Shown piece by piece: positions 29,301-40,712 of a stretch of DNA of 64,000 nucleotides (the first letter of the stretch is position 1; each line of letters begins with the position of its first letter). The position numbers were made by a program, and so were the translations under genes. The notes below the pieces were generated by a model, which was given only the letters and a program-made list of their open reading frames with translations, had not been told where the DNA came from and made no database searches. Source of the stretch: Vespa crabro (Eukaryota > Arthropoda > Insecta > Hymenoptera > Vespidae); contig NC_060955.1 of assembly GCF_910589235.1 (NCBI RefSeq), positions 21,657,558 through 21,721,557 of the forward strand, in the 5' to 3' direction.

Positions 29301-32300
29301 AGTACCATTTGTTCTTTTAATTTTCTCTTTTTGTAAAAATCCTCTCTTCGAAAAGGAATTCGTTCTTTTCCTTTTGAACGGCAAAGAGGAAATTCTCCTT
29401 CGCAAATGCTTCTTCGAGGTTTCAATAACGTCTAATCTTTTTTTGATACTTACTACGGGTTTCTTTTTACTCTTAGTTTCGTTCTTAATCTTATCCGAAT
29501 GTATTTTTGTAGACAAAACTTTATGTTTGTCGGACGAGGCTTTCAACGAACTATCTTTCAATGATGTAAGAATTTCAGATTTTTTACTCTTTTTCTTCTT
29601 CAAAACTTCAATAATAGGTTCAGATGGATCCGATCTTGGTTTAGGAGTTGAAAGTTTTAAATTTTGTTCATATTCCGTAATAGTTTCCTTGACCGATGGT
29701 GCAGTACGAGCAACATTCCATGGATCATCGTAACCATGATAATCTGGATCAGGTATAAATTTGGTAACTTTTTTTTCAACAGTCTTTTTCTCAGCTGCTA
29801 TGGTTTCTGGACTAGCGTGACAGAGTTTGTCACGTCGTAGAATTTTCTCCTTTTTCATTGGAACAGGCTTTTTTATTTCTCTTTTTTCTTCTTCTTCCTC
29901 TTCTTCCTCTTCCTCTATTTCTTCCTCATCGTCTGTTGGCCTGGACCTTTTTGGATGTGGTATTCTCTCACCAAAAGGTCCTTCGCAAACAGCACGTCCT
30001 GGTTTTATTCCGCATGGTGGGCCCTAAAAAAAAAAAAAAAGAAAAAACATAAAAGATAATTCATCGTATCTACACATCGAATTTACATCAACAGTGATCA
30101 AAATTTTATTCTATATGTCTGATTAGAAGTCGAATATTTTTTCTGATAAAAAAAAAAAAAAAAAAAAAGAAGAAGAAGAAAAACCATGTACCCTCAAAAT
30201 CTCTTTTCGTTCTTTTTCCTGTTCCTTCAGTTCGTCGGGAGTTAAAATGTTAAGAGTACCCCATGGACCGTCACAGGTATGCATACCATGTTCATCACCG
30301 CAAGGTTGAAAATCAGCGATACTATACATTCTTCTTTTCTTCTTGGTATAATAATCATCTTCAGACTTTTCCTTTTTATTCTTTTTTCTTTCTAATCTAG
30401 CAACTTCCTTGAGAAAGGGATTCAATCTACAGAATTTATCACCTGGATAGACTTTACAAGAATAAGCTGAAATTGTTTCAGGTCTATATTTTTTTCCTAA
30501 ACATAAACCTTCCTTTTTGGTCCATGGGATGTTGTCGGTACTCAATCTTGGAGTCACATTTTGATTGAACATTTGTTGAATGGCACATGTACACGGTGGA
30601 ATATTTTTAGTTAGCAATGGTGGAGATGATTCGACCTTTTTTGAAGGAATATGAATAGTATCTTTCGCCATACCAGTTATATAATATTTTTTCTCGCCTT
30701 TCGCAGTAGTAACGCCATTTATAACAACGTTCGTAGTAATTTTATCCTCGGAAGCAATGACATCGATCAAATTTACCGTAGATTGATCAGGTGTAAGCGC
30801 TGGTGAATGAAGTGCCATTGATCCGACTATGTATCTGTTGTTAAAAAATACATCGTTATAAATTTCATCAATTTTACGTTTTATCCTTAAATTTATTTTA
30901 ATATTAAATTATTAAATAAATAATTATTAATATAATTTAAAATTATTAAAAGACGCAGAATAGAAGTTTTGTATCAAATCAAAAGAAATATTTCATTTCA
31001 ATCACTTTTGTTTTCGATCGTCTTCGGTTAAAGTATCAATGACCATATAAGGTGCCTTCGTTTTTTTACTTATGATATTAGTCTTTCTGGTTTGCCTGCA
31101 AGAACAACAACTATCACATATTGGTCCTGGAAAAACTAGTCTCATCGTAGCCTCAACGTTTTTCAATATCTTGTTTGCTTCCTTCTCTACTTTTATAAAT
31201 TCTTCGTCTGCATTGTGTAACCATTCTTGCCAGTTCTTCGAAAGATTTTTTCGACCACTCGGATAAATCTTATTAGGGCCATCGCCAAGCTTCAACACTG
31301 TGAAGAATCTCTCGTCGCTATTTATTGGCGTAACATTAGCCACTCCTGTCATCTCAAAAGAAACAGGACACTGAGGTGGTTCATCCGAGACACCGCTTAT
31401 AATAAAATGTGCATCCTTTTCTCCCAGCCAGGATTTTTTATTTTCCCGAGGTGGATTAAGTGTTCCTGGATAGGAAAATAAAATAAAGAAAAAAAAAGAG
31501 AGAGAGAGAGAGAGAAATAAAAAAGATAATCCTACAAATCTTTCTAAAATAATAATTTAATCAAACGTGTTCTAACGTGTATACCACAAATCTTATATTG
31601 TACTGGATCAGTTTGGTTTTCGCTCAATCCGGAAAATGTGAAATCGAAAACTTGATTTTCCTCGGGCGATTTAAAGATATCAGATTTATCAACACTAAGA
31701 CGTTTTTTAATAGATTCACGAATGTTCATATTTTCATTAAGTTCCATTACTCTATCTTCGTGTTTCGCTGAACCTAAGAACTCATTGATAATATATTTTA
31801 ATTAATTACGATTGCATTGATATTTACTACCTTCTTTCTTCGAATTATTTTTCAAAAGATCGTTTTTAACAATTTTATGATTTATTTCGACGTTTCGCAA
31901 CTCTTCTTTGTAAGTAAATATTGGACAACTTGGATCAGGTAGAGTCACTTTTGGCATTGCTATCGATTTACAATATTTTCGCCAACTTTCCAAACGATTC
32001 AAGTAAGTTACCCAATCTGGACGTGTAAAGAGTTCTTCCTTATACGGTGAACTTGCTTTTTTTCTTGGTAGAACCTTCATTGGAAGAGCTACAAAATTTA
32101 ATAAGATTGATAAAAGAAAAACAAAGAAGAAGAAAAAAAAAAGAGAGAGAGAGAGAGAAAAAGAAAAGACAATAATGTCGTTACGTTTTGGAGGAATTTT
32201 TGGCATAATAACAGAAGGTAATCTTTTATTTAATTCGATAATCGTTTCTGGCAATGACAAGAAAGCAATGGCGGATAAAATGATTCTCTCGTTGCAATCA

Positions 32301-32533
32301 TAATTATTCTCTGGAAATAAAAATTAAATTTTTATCAAAATTATACATGATACAAAATCTAAATTCAATCTTCAATAAATCTCTTGTACATACAAAGGAC
32401 AGATAATTAAACAATATGAAATAGAAAACCAATAGCTAAAAAACAATTTTTCACAAGATATAAGATATTAATTATTTTTATTTGAAAACTATATATTTTT
32501 TATCATACCATACATTAGATCCATATCGGCCAT
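26363..32533 (-). CDS. Large Cys- and Lys-rich protein of unknown function (1694 aa)
   Basis: I do not recognise this protein with certainty; it may be one of the insect DUF4770/DUF4771-type proteins (from memory, unverified). Ten coding exons join in phase: 32533-32509, 32310-32185, 32088-31831, 31773-31585, 31465-31006, 30834-30192, 30023-27114, 26996-26870, 26777-26635, 26566-26363. The start MADMDLMYEN has A at -3. Exon 7 alone encodes 970 residues. Recurrent features are Cys-x-Cys pairs (CTC, CIC, CDC, CEC, CVC), glycine-proline blocks such as GPPCGIKPG, CDGPWGTL and GPCGW, and short ITG/ISG words (YYITGMA, FIISGVS, YCISGII). Lys-rich disordered sequence fills about residues 620-900, and an acidic Glu run lies near residue 605. 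The compact C-terminus (about 1538-1694), including EFRKHPSLSFKRAYFTYMAS, looks like a folded domain. No signal peptide or membrane helix is evident. Flanking THEG-like genes suggest a sperm-related role (inference). Confidence 0.8.
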
Positions 32534-32877
32534 TTCTAATCATATGAAAAAATATTTCATACTTTGTACTCACAAGATATATTATAATATTCCAAATCAT
32601 TCGACCGTTCTAATAAGAGATTTCTCAATAAAGTTCCTTAGATTTTAATATTAAGTTAAGATTAAATACGAGCGTATATCATCCTAAAGAAAAAAATTTT
32701 ATTATTGTATGTTTCTTTTTGAAACATTTTTGCATCCTTGTTGCTAAATATAAAATAAAGGATTTTTATCATCTTATTTACTATTTGAAAACATAATACT
32801 TCTAATGACGTCTCCTATCAATCAACATTTACAATTTGTCGATTGAATTTAGATTCATTCTGTATATAAATTTTATA

Positions 32878-33906
32878 TTAATAAGATAAATTGATGAACG
32901 AACTGTAGCCTTCCTCTTCGAAATAATTTCCAGTAAGTAATCTGTAAATTTCTCGTAAAAAATCAATCGCCTTGAAGTCACACAATCGTTGCATTTTTCT
33001 GATATTTTTTGGATCCATTTGAAAAAATGTCGATAATACTCCTATGTCCATAAGCGTTTTCTTAGTACGAACAGTTTCCATTTGTTTGTAATCAGCCATT
33101 ATCATATCCTCCAATATCATTAGATTTTTCATCTAACAATTTACAAATGACCCTTCTAATTAAAAATTCATTTTATGTTATACATTTGTAATGAATTTTG
33201 AAATTACCTGATCTATTGAGAAATCTTGATACCATCGTGGTCCAGCAACATTTTTTATTTGTTTCAATTTATTTTCCACTAATAAATAAAATAAAATATA
33301 TATATGTATATCTTTTTAAAATATGAAATCAAAATTAAATACAATCGTCAGTTCAATACTTTTTTCTTTTCCAATACGAACATTTCGTCGGGCTTCCTCG
33401 TCGCTCTTACGTAATCTATCTTCCCATAAGATATCTTTGGCTAACGCAATCTCATCTTCTATGTACCATTGATTTGATCCAATGATCGAAGAAATACCAA
33501 GATTTTCAGATTTCATTCGAGCGAACTGTATATCCTTGCCTCTCATCGTTGACCTTCTTGACAATGTGTTCAAGCGATTAACATATTGTGTGCGTAATTT
33601 TATTGCTGGAGATTCTTGTAACAAACTTATCGCGGTCAAAGAAGACGTATAAGGTGGTTTACGTTGATCATATTTAAACATAGAATCGACATCTTCCATT
33701 GTACAACAAAAGTTGATTGGTTTCAAGATTTTCATGGTTTCCATTACTTTTCTTTAAAATTAAAAGATATTATTTATCAGGCGAAATAACATTTTTTGAA
33801 TTTAATATGGATTTTGAATTTACTTTTTCCGACGCAATAATCGACCACTTGATTCCTTGGACTTTATAGAAATTCGAGACATTTTGATGGTTGAATGACG
33901 ATCCAT
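32878..33906 (-). CDS. Uncharacterised helical protein (266 aa)
   Basis: Four coding exons join in phase: 33906-33824, 33751-33360, 33278-33208, 33132-32878. The start at 33906 (MDRHSTIKMSRISIKSKES) is the outermost ATG, and the stop is TAA at 32878-32880. The protein is basic at the N-terminus, then mostly charged helix (for example LAKDILWEDRLRKSDEEARR), with a C-terminal part containing FFQMDPKNIRKMQRLCDF. No motif I can name is present. It lies 344 bp upstream of the large Cys-rich gene on the same strand. The two may be co-regulated or may be parts of one ancestral gene, but each has its own start and stop here. Confidence 0.7.
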
Positions 33907-34132
33907 TTTTGCATTTGCCGAGAATTTTTTTCAAGTTTTACTTGTTAATTTGAAAAATCCATTTTTAATTAAAGTAAATCCTTTATTTTTTTTTTTTGTT
34001 TGATTATATTTATCTTATACTGTAAAATTTGGGCGTGTGTGACAGTTGTTGAGAATTTGAGAAGTGTTTAATCTGTCATAGTTCAGATTTATCATTCGAT
34101 TGTTTCACTCTAATCGAACATGTTTATTTTTA

Positions 34133-34186
<54 letters not shown>

Positions 34187-35181
34187 TTTCTATTACAATA
34201 ATTGATATAATATCATAAAGTGTCCTGTTTATTGATTATCGTAAATCATCATTATTGATATGATCTTTCTTATCATTACTGTAGGATTAGGAAAATGTCC
34301 ATGCATGTATGAGTGTCCAAAGATTTTTAGGAATAGAATTTATAAGAAAAGAATATAATCTTGGAAGTATAAGCGATACAAGCGATATATAAGTTAGACT
34401 ATATAAACGATAGAAATGAATTTATATGCATGAATATGTATGTACATACAGAGATTAGGTGACATCTAGGATTTTTCTGAATGCGTTTTGTCTAAATGTA
34501 ATTTATAAAAGATATATTTGAATGAAAGAAAGTGATAATGAATGAGTGGAAGAAAAAGATGATAAACGATATAAAGATTAAGCATAAGTACGTAAAGAAC
34601 AGAGTAGATCAGAATAGAGAACAGAGTATAACAGAATAGATCAGAGTAGGGCAGAGTAATTGAGTAATTTTATCGACAAAAGCCAAGCGAATATACAGAC
34701 GAGAAGAAGTTATGTATATCTCGGAAGAACAATAGAGAAATTGTTTATATTTTTATATTAATAATAGCAATTGTTTTTTTTTCCAAATACTCTGACAAAA
34801 AAAAATCATTACAACTAGAATCATAATAACGATAATAATTATTATATAAATATCACATTTTATTATTTTCTTTTTTAATAGTTTTACAATAAATTATTTA
34901 TATCGATGTTATTTATAATAAAATGAAATTAAGAATTAACGTTATTATGTGCTTCAATGAAAACATTTTATAAATATTTTGGTTTAGCGAGCAATTTAAT
35001 TCGGGGCGAACAAGTGGCCTTCAAAGCTGACGGACTTACTTTAAAAGGATCTCTTGAAAAATTATTCGAAGTAATTAAATTTTTTGGTAGCGCCAATTTC
35101 ATCATTCTTTTTGACACTATAAAAAATCGATTCGTTTATTAAATCAAGCAAAAGTGAATTAATCGTTCGAATGAAAATATA
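33907..35181. other. Intergenic region with (TA)n and a degenerate tandem repeat
   Basis: It contains (TA)n at 34140-34183 and an imperfect CAGAGTA/CAGAATAGAT repeat at 34597-34654. A 61-codon open frame at 34957-35142 has no recognisable features and is not called. The promoter of the 266-aa gene is expected next to 33907. Confidence 0.6.
34597..34654. repeat. Degenerate 10-mer tandem repeat
   Basis: About six imperfect copies of a unit like CAGARTAGAT (cagagtagat, cagaataga, cagagtata, cagaatagat, cagagtaggg, cagagtaatt). It stands out from the surrounding simple AT repeats. Confidence 0.7.
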
Positions 35182-35702
35182 TTAAAGAAAACCTGTCGGA
35201 GGTGAAGTCCGTTTTTTCATTTTTCCAAACGCAATCGAATTCCATTCTTGCTTTGATAATTTCGTAATAATCTTAGGTTGAGCTAATCGTTGAATTTTAT
35301 TCATATGTTTCATTACCTCGTTTACATTTTTATTTTTATGGCGTTTCTGCTATCATTCAAAAAACTATTAAACCATCTAGTTTCACTTTAATCACGAAAT
35401 CATGGATGAAATTTTACAGGAGTATATTTTTTTATTTTTAAATATTAATAAGATCGAACAAATTTAATAAAATATTTTAATATTATTTATCAATATCAAG
35501 TAAAAATTATAAAAGTTATTGTTCGCTGTGATCGCAAATAACATTTGATAATATTTTCAAATAAAATTTTTCATCCATGACAATTCTTAACAGATAATAT
35601 AATTATGATGATTTAAATTACTGTACAAAACGAAGACTTGACTTTCCTTTTTTTTTTACTTTTCACTATTTTTTCAACAGACGATTCATTTTCCGAATAC
35701 AT
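35182..35702 (-). CDS. Short THEG-repeat protein (82 aa), candidate gene
   Basis: A two-exon model: 35702-35622 (MYSENESSVEKIVKSKKKRK...) and 35349-35182, joined in phase 0 through GT-AG sites, with stop TAA at 35182-35184. The second exon carries KIQRLAQPK, a clear THEG-type repeat (Leu-Ala-x-Pro-Lys core), like those in the two genes downstream. Neither exon is long enough to stand out as an open frame, so automated calling may miss it. A donor-like GGTTTTC at 35193 leaves open a further 3' exon. THEG-family proteins are testis-expressed and associated with sperm-tail microtubules (family knowledge). It is head-to-head with the gene starting at 36135, with 432 bp between the two starts. Confidence 0.55.
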
Positions 35703-36134
35703 GTTTATCACTTTTCTAGGTAAACACAAACATGATTTAAAAGATTTTCTTTGTTTCCACATTTCATAATTATTTTAGCCTATAAAAATCAATGTACGAA
35801 ATCGTATTAGAGTAAATGACTGAATGATTTAATTGTTTTTGAAAACGATACCACATGAGTGATATATAAATTTACATATAAGAATTGAAAAGATCATGAG
35901 CCATAATCATGAAGTATGTACTGCACTATGCGAATAATGAGTGAACACCGTTAAAGAAGACGATATTAATTTGTTTCCGTCAAATCAATCTCTCCACCTT
36001 CACTCTCAACATCAAAATTTAACCCTAACACAAACTCTAAAATTTACAAGTCTCGCAATTTACACTTTTAAACAGAAAAAAAAAACTTTTTTGAATTTAA
36101 CACAAGCCCACTAAAAAAATAAATAGGATTAGAC
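35703..36134. promoter_or_regulatory. Bidirectional promoter region between two THEG-like genes
   Basis: 432 bp separate the divergent start codons. No clear TATA box was identified. Shared testis regulation of the pair is inference from orientation and family. Confidence 0.35.
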
Positions 36135-36257
36135 ATGAGTACTGATGATTCCACCCAAAAGACACCAAGATACGAGAAGTTAGCAAAACCGAAATTAAAA
36201 ATCGATAGGATTAGCAACATTAATCCTTATAAAGTATGTATATGTATTTTATATATT

Positions 36258-36293
<36 letters not shown>

Positions 36294-36933
36294 GATAAAT
36301 AAAAATTAAAAAGAAAAAAGAAAAGAGAAAAAAATAAAAAGGAATATATACGAGATAAATGATATTTCAGATAAAACCTTCGGCCTTGTCTTATCAGATA
36401 ACGGACACGTTGAACAAACTTGCTCAACCTAAACGAAGACATGATTTAAATGTTTACGATTATCCTACTTCTTCAACCCGAACGATTAATTCCTCATCTC
36501 AAAGCACAGGTTTTTTTTAAAATTAAAGAAATTTATTTAAATTAAATTTACAAATTTCCTTTTGTCATTTCGAATGATATTTCGAATAATTCATGAAAAT
36601 TGCGAAATATATGATTCAAATAGACAAAATTGATTTTGATTACTTTTTCTTCTCTTAGAGAAATCGATGAAAAGGAAGCTGATAAACAGTAGCGAAGAAT
36701 CGAGAAATATTGAAAATTTTGGAAAGAAAAAAAATCTTTTGGATTCTTACGCTCGTATAACTGCGACAAGAAACAGACGGTGTCCAAAACGTTTGCTGGA
36801 TTTATCTAAATCCAAGAGGAATTCCATAAGTAACGACAATGCTTATGAAAATTTTGATAAAAATTATTACAACCCAGTAAAAACCTTCGCACCAAAAATC
36901 AATTCAACTTTTGGGGGTCAACAAAAAAGATAG
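36135..36933 (+). CDS. THEG-like protein (170 aa)
   Basis: Three coding exons join in phase: 36135-36233, 36371-36509 and 36659-36933. The protein starts MSTDDSTQKTPRYEKLAKPK and contains three THEG-type repeats: RYEKLAKPK (about 12-20), TLNKLAQPKR (about 45-54) and KRLLDLSKSKR near residue 120. It is highly basic with Ser/Asn-rich linkers and has no signal peptide or membrane helix. THEG (testicular haploid expressed gene) proteins occur in spermatids and decorate sperm-tail microtubules (family knowledge). The repeat count is lower than in full-length family members, so it may be a short insect paralogue. A (TTC)n microsatellite follows just after the stop, at 36959-36989. Confidence 0.75.
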
Positions 36934-36955
36934 CAAAATTCTTCTGATATTTGCT

Positions 36956-36988
<33 letters not shown>

Positions 36989-37638
36989 CGAAAATGTTAA
37001 CACATATTTCCAAAAATTTCGGAAGATCTGTCAAATAAAAAATAGGCATCAAATAAATTTTTTACTGATTTAAAACATTTACTCGCAGTATATAAAACAC
37101 ATAAGTTATTGAACAATTTTACAACTTTGTATTTCAATATAGTAAATTATATATGTACGTATTAAAAAGTACATATTTAAACTAAAATGACATTTCGAAT
37201 TTTTTATCTAAAGTATAAAATATAAAGTATAAAGAAATATAAAAAAAAAAAAATTGTATATGCACAGAATATGTATCGATTGATTATACATTTATCTAAG
37301 TAATTCTAACAAGTTATTTATTCAAAACATTAATATTTAATAAAATTTATTGTTAATAATCGAGTTAACTCGTAGATTGAACAATCGACTACTATAAAAT
37401 TATGGCGTAATAGAAAAAATTCACGTTTCGATCTTTGCCTTTTGGAAAACAATCATTAAAATTTTTAACAACAAAATTCTTCATTCGATAATATAGAAAA
37501 GAAATCATGTCGTATATAAATTATAACTTTATAATTCAAATGCCGAAAAACATCATCAGGATAAAACTAATAACCTAACTTTTACCATTGATATTACACG
37601 GTGATTAGTGTTTGAAAGAATTAGAATTAATCATTATA
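36934..37638. other. Intergenic region between two THEG-like genes
   Basis: It holds a (TTC)n run at 36959-36989 and otherwise featureless AT-rich DNA. It probably includes the 3' UTR of the upstream gene and the promoter of the next. Confidence 0.6.
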
Positions 37639-37882
37639 ATGACTTCGAGAGTACCAACTAGACCAACAGTATCACATACGCCAGATGCTAAACTCCCTAA
37701 AAGTGCAATTCATCCTATAAAGGACACAATTACCTCTAGAAAGGACCCAGTTAAATCTAAAAGAGATGTCCGCGATGTTAAACATGCTGGTATCGCTTCT
37801 AAGAGTAATAAAATAATGAAGCCGAAAGCAGTTACTCCGAAGTGAGTCGACGAATAAATTTTTACTTGCAGATAAAAATATA

Positions 37883-37925
<43 letters not shown>

Positions 37926-38715
37926 CTTTTAAATACATCTTAAATAAATATATTTTACTTGTGATGCATCATATTGAAACATAACAAATAAAGATAATAT
38001 GTATCAATGTTACAACTTCTTTAATAGACATCATTTTTTGTTATTGTTTTATCCAAAATTTTTAATATTTTTTCTTTTTTCGTTATCTCAAAAAATTATT
38101 TGCTTGTGCTCATATTTCCCGATATGTTTTTATTTTTATTTTTTCTTTTCTTTTATTTTTTCTTGTTTCTTTATAAATTCATATCCCAAGAAATTACTTT
38201 ATCTTGAAATTGAATTAAGAATACGTAACTAATTTTTATTAAAAAATCGAAAATTTTAACATTAACTTATATATCACCCGTATACTCATAAAACGTATTT
38301 CTACACTTTGCAAATATTCACAATCAATAAAATAAATTCATAAAATATGCTAACAAAGTCGAACATAATCTTTATATATTATTATTTTATCATATTATTT
38401 TATCACAAATTTTCAATTAAATTAATTAACATTAATATCTACAAATAACACTCCATCATAATATTCATCGTAAGCAAGTAATGTTAAAATTATCTTCAAC
38501 GTGTAACACGTACAATTCAATGCGTTAAATTTAATTATCATGATTATAGAAAAAAACGACGTAAAAAACCAGTAAAAACATGGTTAAAAACACCAGCCGA
38601 TTGGGCTCAATTCTATGCTTGGGCACAAATAAAAGCACAACCAAGAAAGTATCCAGAACCAGAACCGATCGTAAGTTGTATCCTCTTAATAATATTTTAC
38701 GAATAATTATGTATA

Positions 38716-38759
<44 letters not shown>

Positions 38760-40712
38760 CTTTCTCTCTTTCTCTTTTTCTTCCTCGTCAGATTCGACCG
38801 TCAAAACCATTGCATTTGTTGAGAAGGAGGATCAAACTATTGAGCGAGAATCCAAAACGTGGTGATCCGAGTAAACAATGTAAGCCAGTCGAAACGGAAA
38901 TTTCAAGAGCAGCTTTGAATGCAGTAACAACGAAACGACTTTTGAAATTGTCATTACCAAAGTTACGTATATGTGATTATGGCCGTGAATTGCCTACTGT
39001 AATATACAAAGCCACTCTGCAATATATTCCAAGTAAGAGGATACAACGTTTGAGTCAACCAAAAATTTTCGAACTCGAGGAATGTAAGCCTGTGGATATA
39101 CCAAGTGATACAAAAAATAAACGTCAGGCGAGAAAAAGATTATTGAAGCTTAAGAAAAAATTGATTGAGTGTCCGGAAGGTTTGACCGATGAGGAAAAAA
39201 GGGAACTCTTCACAGATGTTGGGATTAGAAAAAGTGCATTAACGTACGAGGTATTTATTGTTTTTAATTTAACAATTTATTTCTATTAGAAAATTTGTAC
39301 GATGGTCATCTGTGATTTATTTGAAAATTCATTTCCATTCTCTTACTTTAAAATTTATAAAGGATTTTATAAAATCTTGTTAATTTTGAATACTAATGTC
39401 ATTGTCCATTGTAATGCTAAATCGAGATTGTAAGTGAATCTTCTTTTTTATGAAAAAGAAACAAAAAGAAAATTGAAAAAGAAAAGAATTTATGAAGAAA
39501 AAAATATCTAATACGTAATTGAAATATACGTTTGCTTTCTAAATTTCTAAATTCGTTAGATCACACCGTGGATGGAGATTCTGGCTTTGCCAGGTTACAC
39601 AATATTAAAATTTAGAGATGACGAAGATGCCAAGAAATGGAAGAAAATGTTTTTAGAGAATTACGAGGTAAGAGGTAAGAAAGCTATCGAGGAACAAAGA
39701 AAGAGGATAGAAGAAAAGGAAAAGAAGGAGAAGAAGAAAAAGAAAAAGAAGGAAGATGAAGAAAAAGAGAAAGATGAAGGAGACGAGAAAAAAGATGAGG
39801 ATACTAAAGATGAGAAAAAAGAAAAAGAAGCTGCGAAAAAAAGGAAACGAATTAAGCACGCATGGAGATACGCCCCATTACCCTGTAAAACATACGAGGA
39901 TGCATTTTTTACTAAAAAAGCAGCCTTGAATGCCAAAGGTATACTAAGGCATAAGAAATTCGCACAAAAATTCAATTTTTCATTTATTTATTCCATTGAC
40001 AAATTTACATCGTTTATTTATTCGTTACTCGTAGCTTCGCCACGAACGAATGAGCTGGCAAAGCACACGGAACACAAGGATTTAACGACAAAGAAGCACC
40101 CATACGACGTGAAAAAGAGTGCATTGAGTGCAACGAGTAGCGGCAGAACCAATGAATTAGCGAAACCGAAGCAGCCTCGGGATCCTATCAAAAAACCTCC
40201 CCCTCGTGAAAAGAATGTATATGGTCAAATAATTTTTATAAAACCGGTAAATTGATTATTGCTATATTATTATGTATATAGATTATTATTGGAATCTAAT
40301 AATGTGTTAATGAAAAATATATTTTCAATAATATATCGATTTTTTTTTTTTTTTATAGATATACGGAAAGGTTTTGCCAAAAACGAAACCATACAAAATG
40401 GGAGAGTGTACGAAGAAAGAGGATAAGAAAGAGAAAAAGAAAAAGAAGGAAAGATCTATCGATCCGATCGTTTATGAGCCGACTATTGACCCATGTATTT
40501 ATCCAAAACTGGCGAGGAAACAAATGAGAGAGAGAAGGAGGATTGATAAGAGGAAAGGAAAAACTGATAAAGACGAAACTGTTGAAAAACATGAAAAAAT
40601 AGAACCTGAACCTACAGCAACCGAACCTGAAGGAGCTGAACCTACAACTGAACCTGAAGGAACTGAACCTACAACAACTGAACCTGAAGAAACTGAAAAT
40701 GAAGAAAATTAA
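37639..40712 (+). CDS. THEG-like protein, long form (575 aa)
   Basis: Six coding exons: 37639-37841, 38550-38670, 38792-39250, 39560-39938, 40035-40246, 40359-40712. The start is ATG at 37639; an upstream in-frame TTG is not used. THEG-type repeats are visible at RIKLLSENPKR (121-131), KRLLKLSLPKLR (156-167), KRIQRLSQPK (190-199), PWMEILALPG (about 264), and the two-copy RTNELAKHTE / RTNELAKPKQ pair encoded by exon 5. A Lys/Glu-rich charged helix lies at about residues 300-360, and the C-terminus ends in an acidic Glu-Pro repeat tail. THEG-family proteins are testis-specific and bind sperm-tail microtubules (family knowledge). The intron at 39939-40034 is exactly 96 nt with no in-frame stop, so retention would simply insert 32 AT-coded hydrophobic residues. 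It is a paralogue of the gene just upstream. Confidence 0.82.
37888..37923. repeat. (TA)n microsatellite in THEG-like gene intron 1
   Basis: A TA run in the first intron; a (CT)n run at 38720-38755 lies in the second intron, just before the acceptor. Confidence 0.9.

Noticed and set aside
29374..30052. Plus-strand open frames over the large minus-strand gene
   Set aside because: They are antisense shadows of the Lys- and Glu-rich exon 27114-30023; the minus-strand frame joins flanking exons in phase.
34957..35142. 61-codon plus-strand frame
   Set aside because: No partner exon, no repeat or domain, and it lies next to the better supported minus-strand THEG-like exon.
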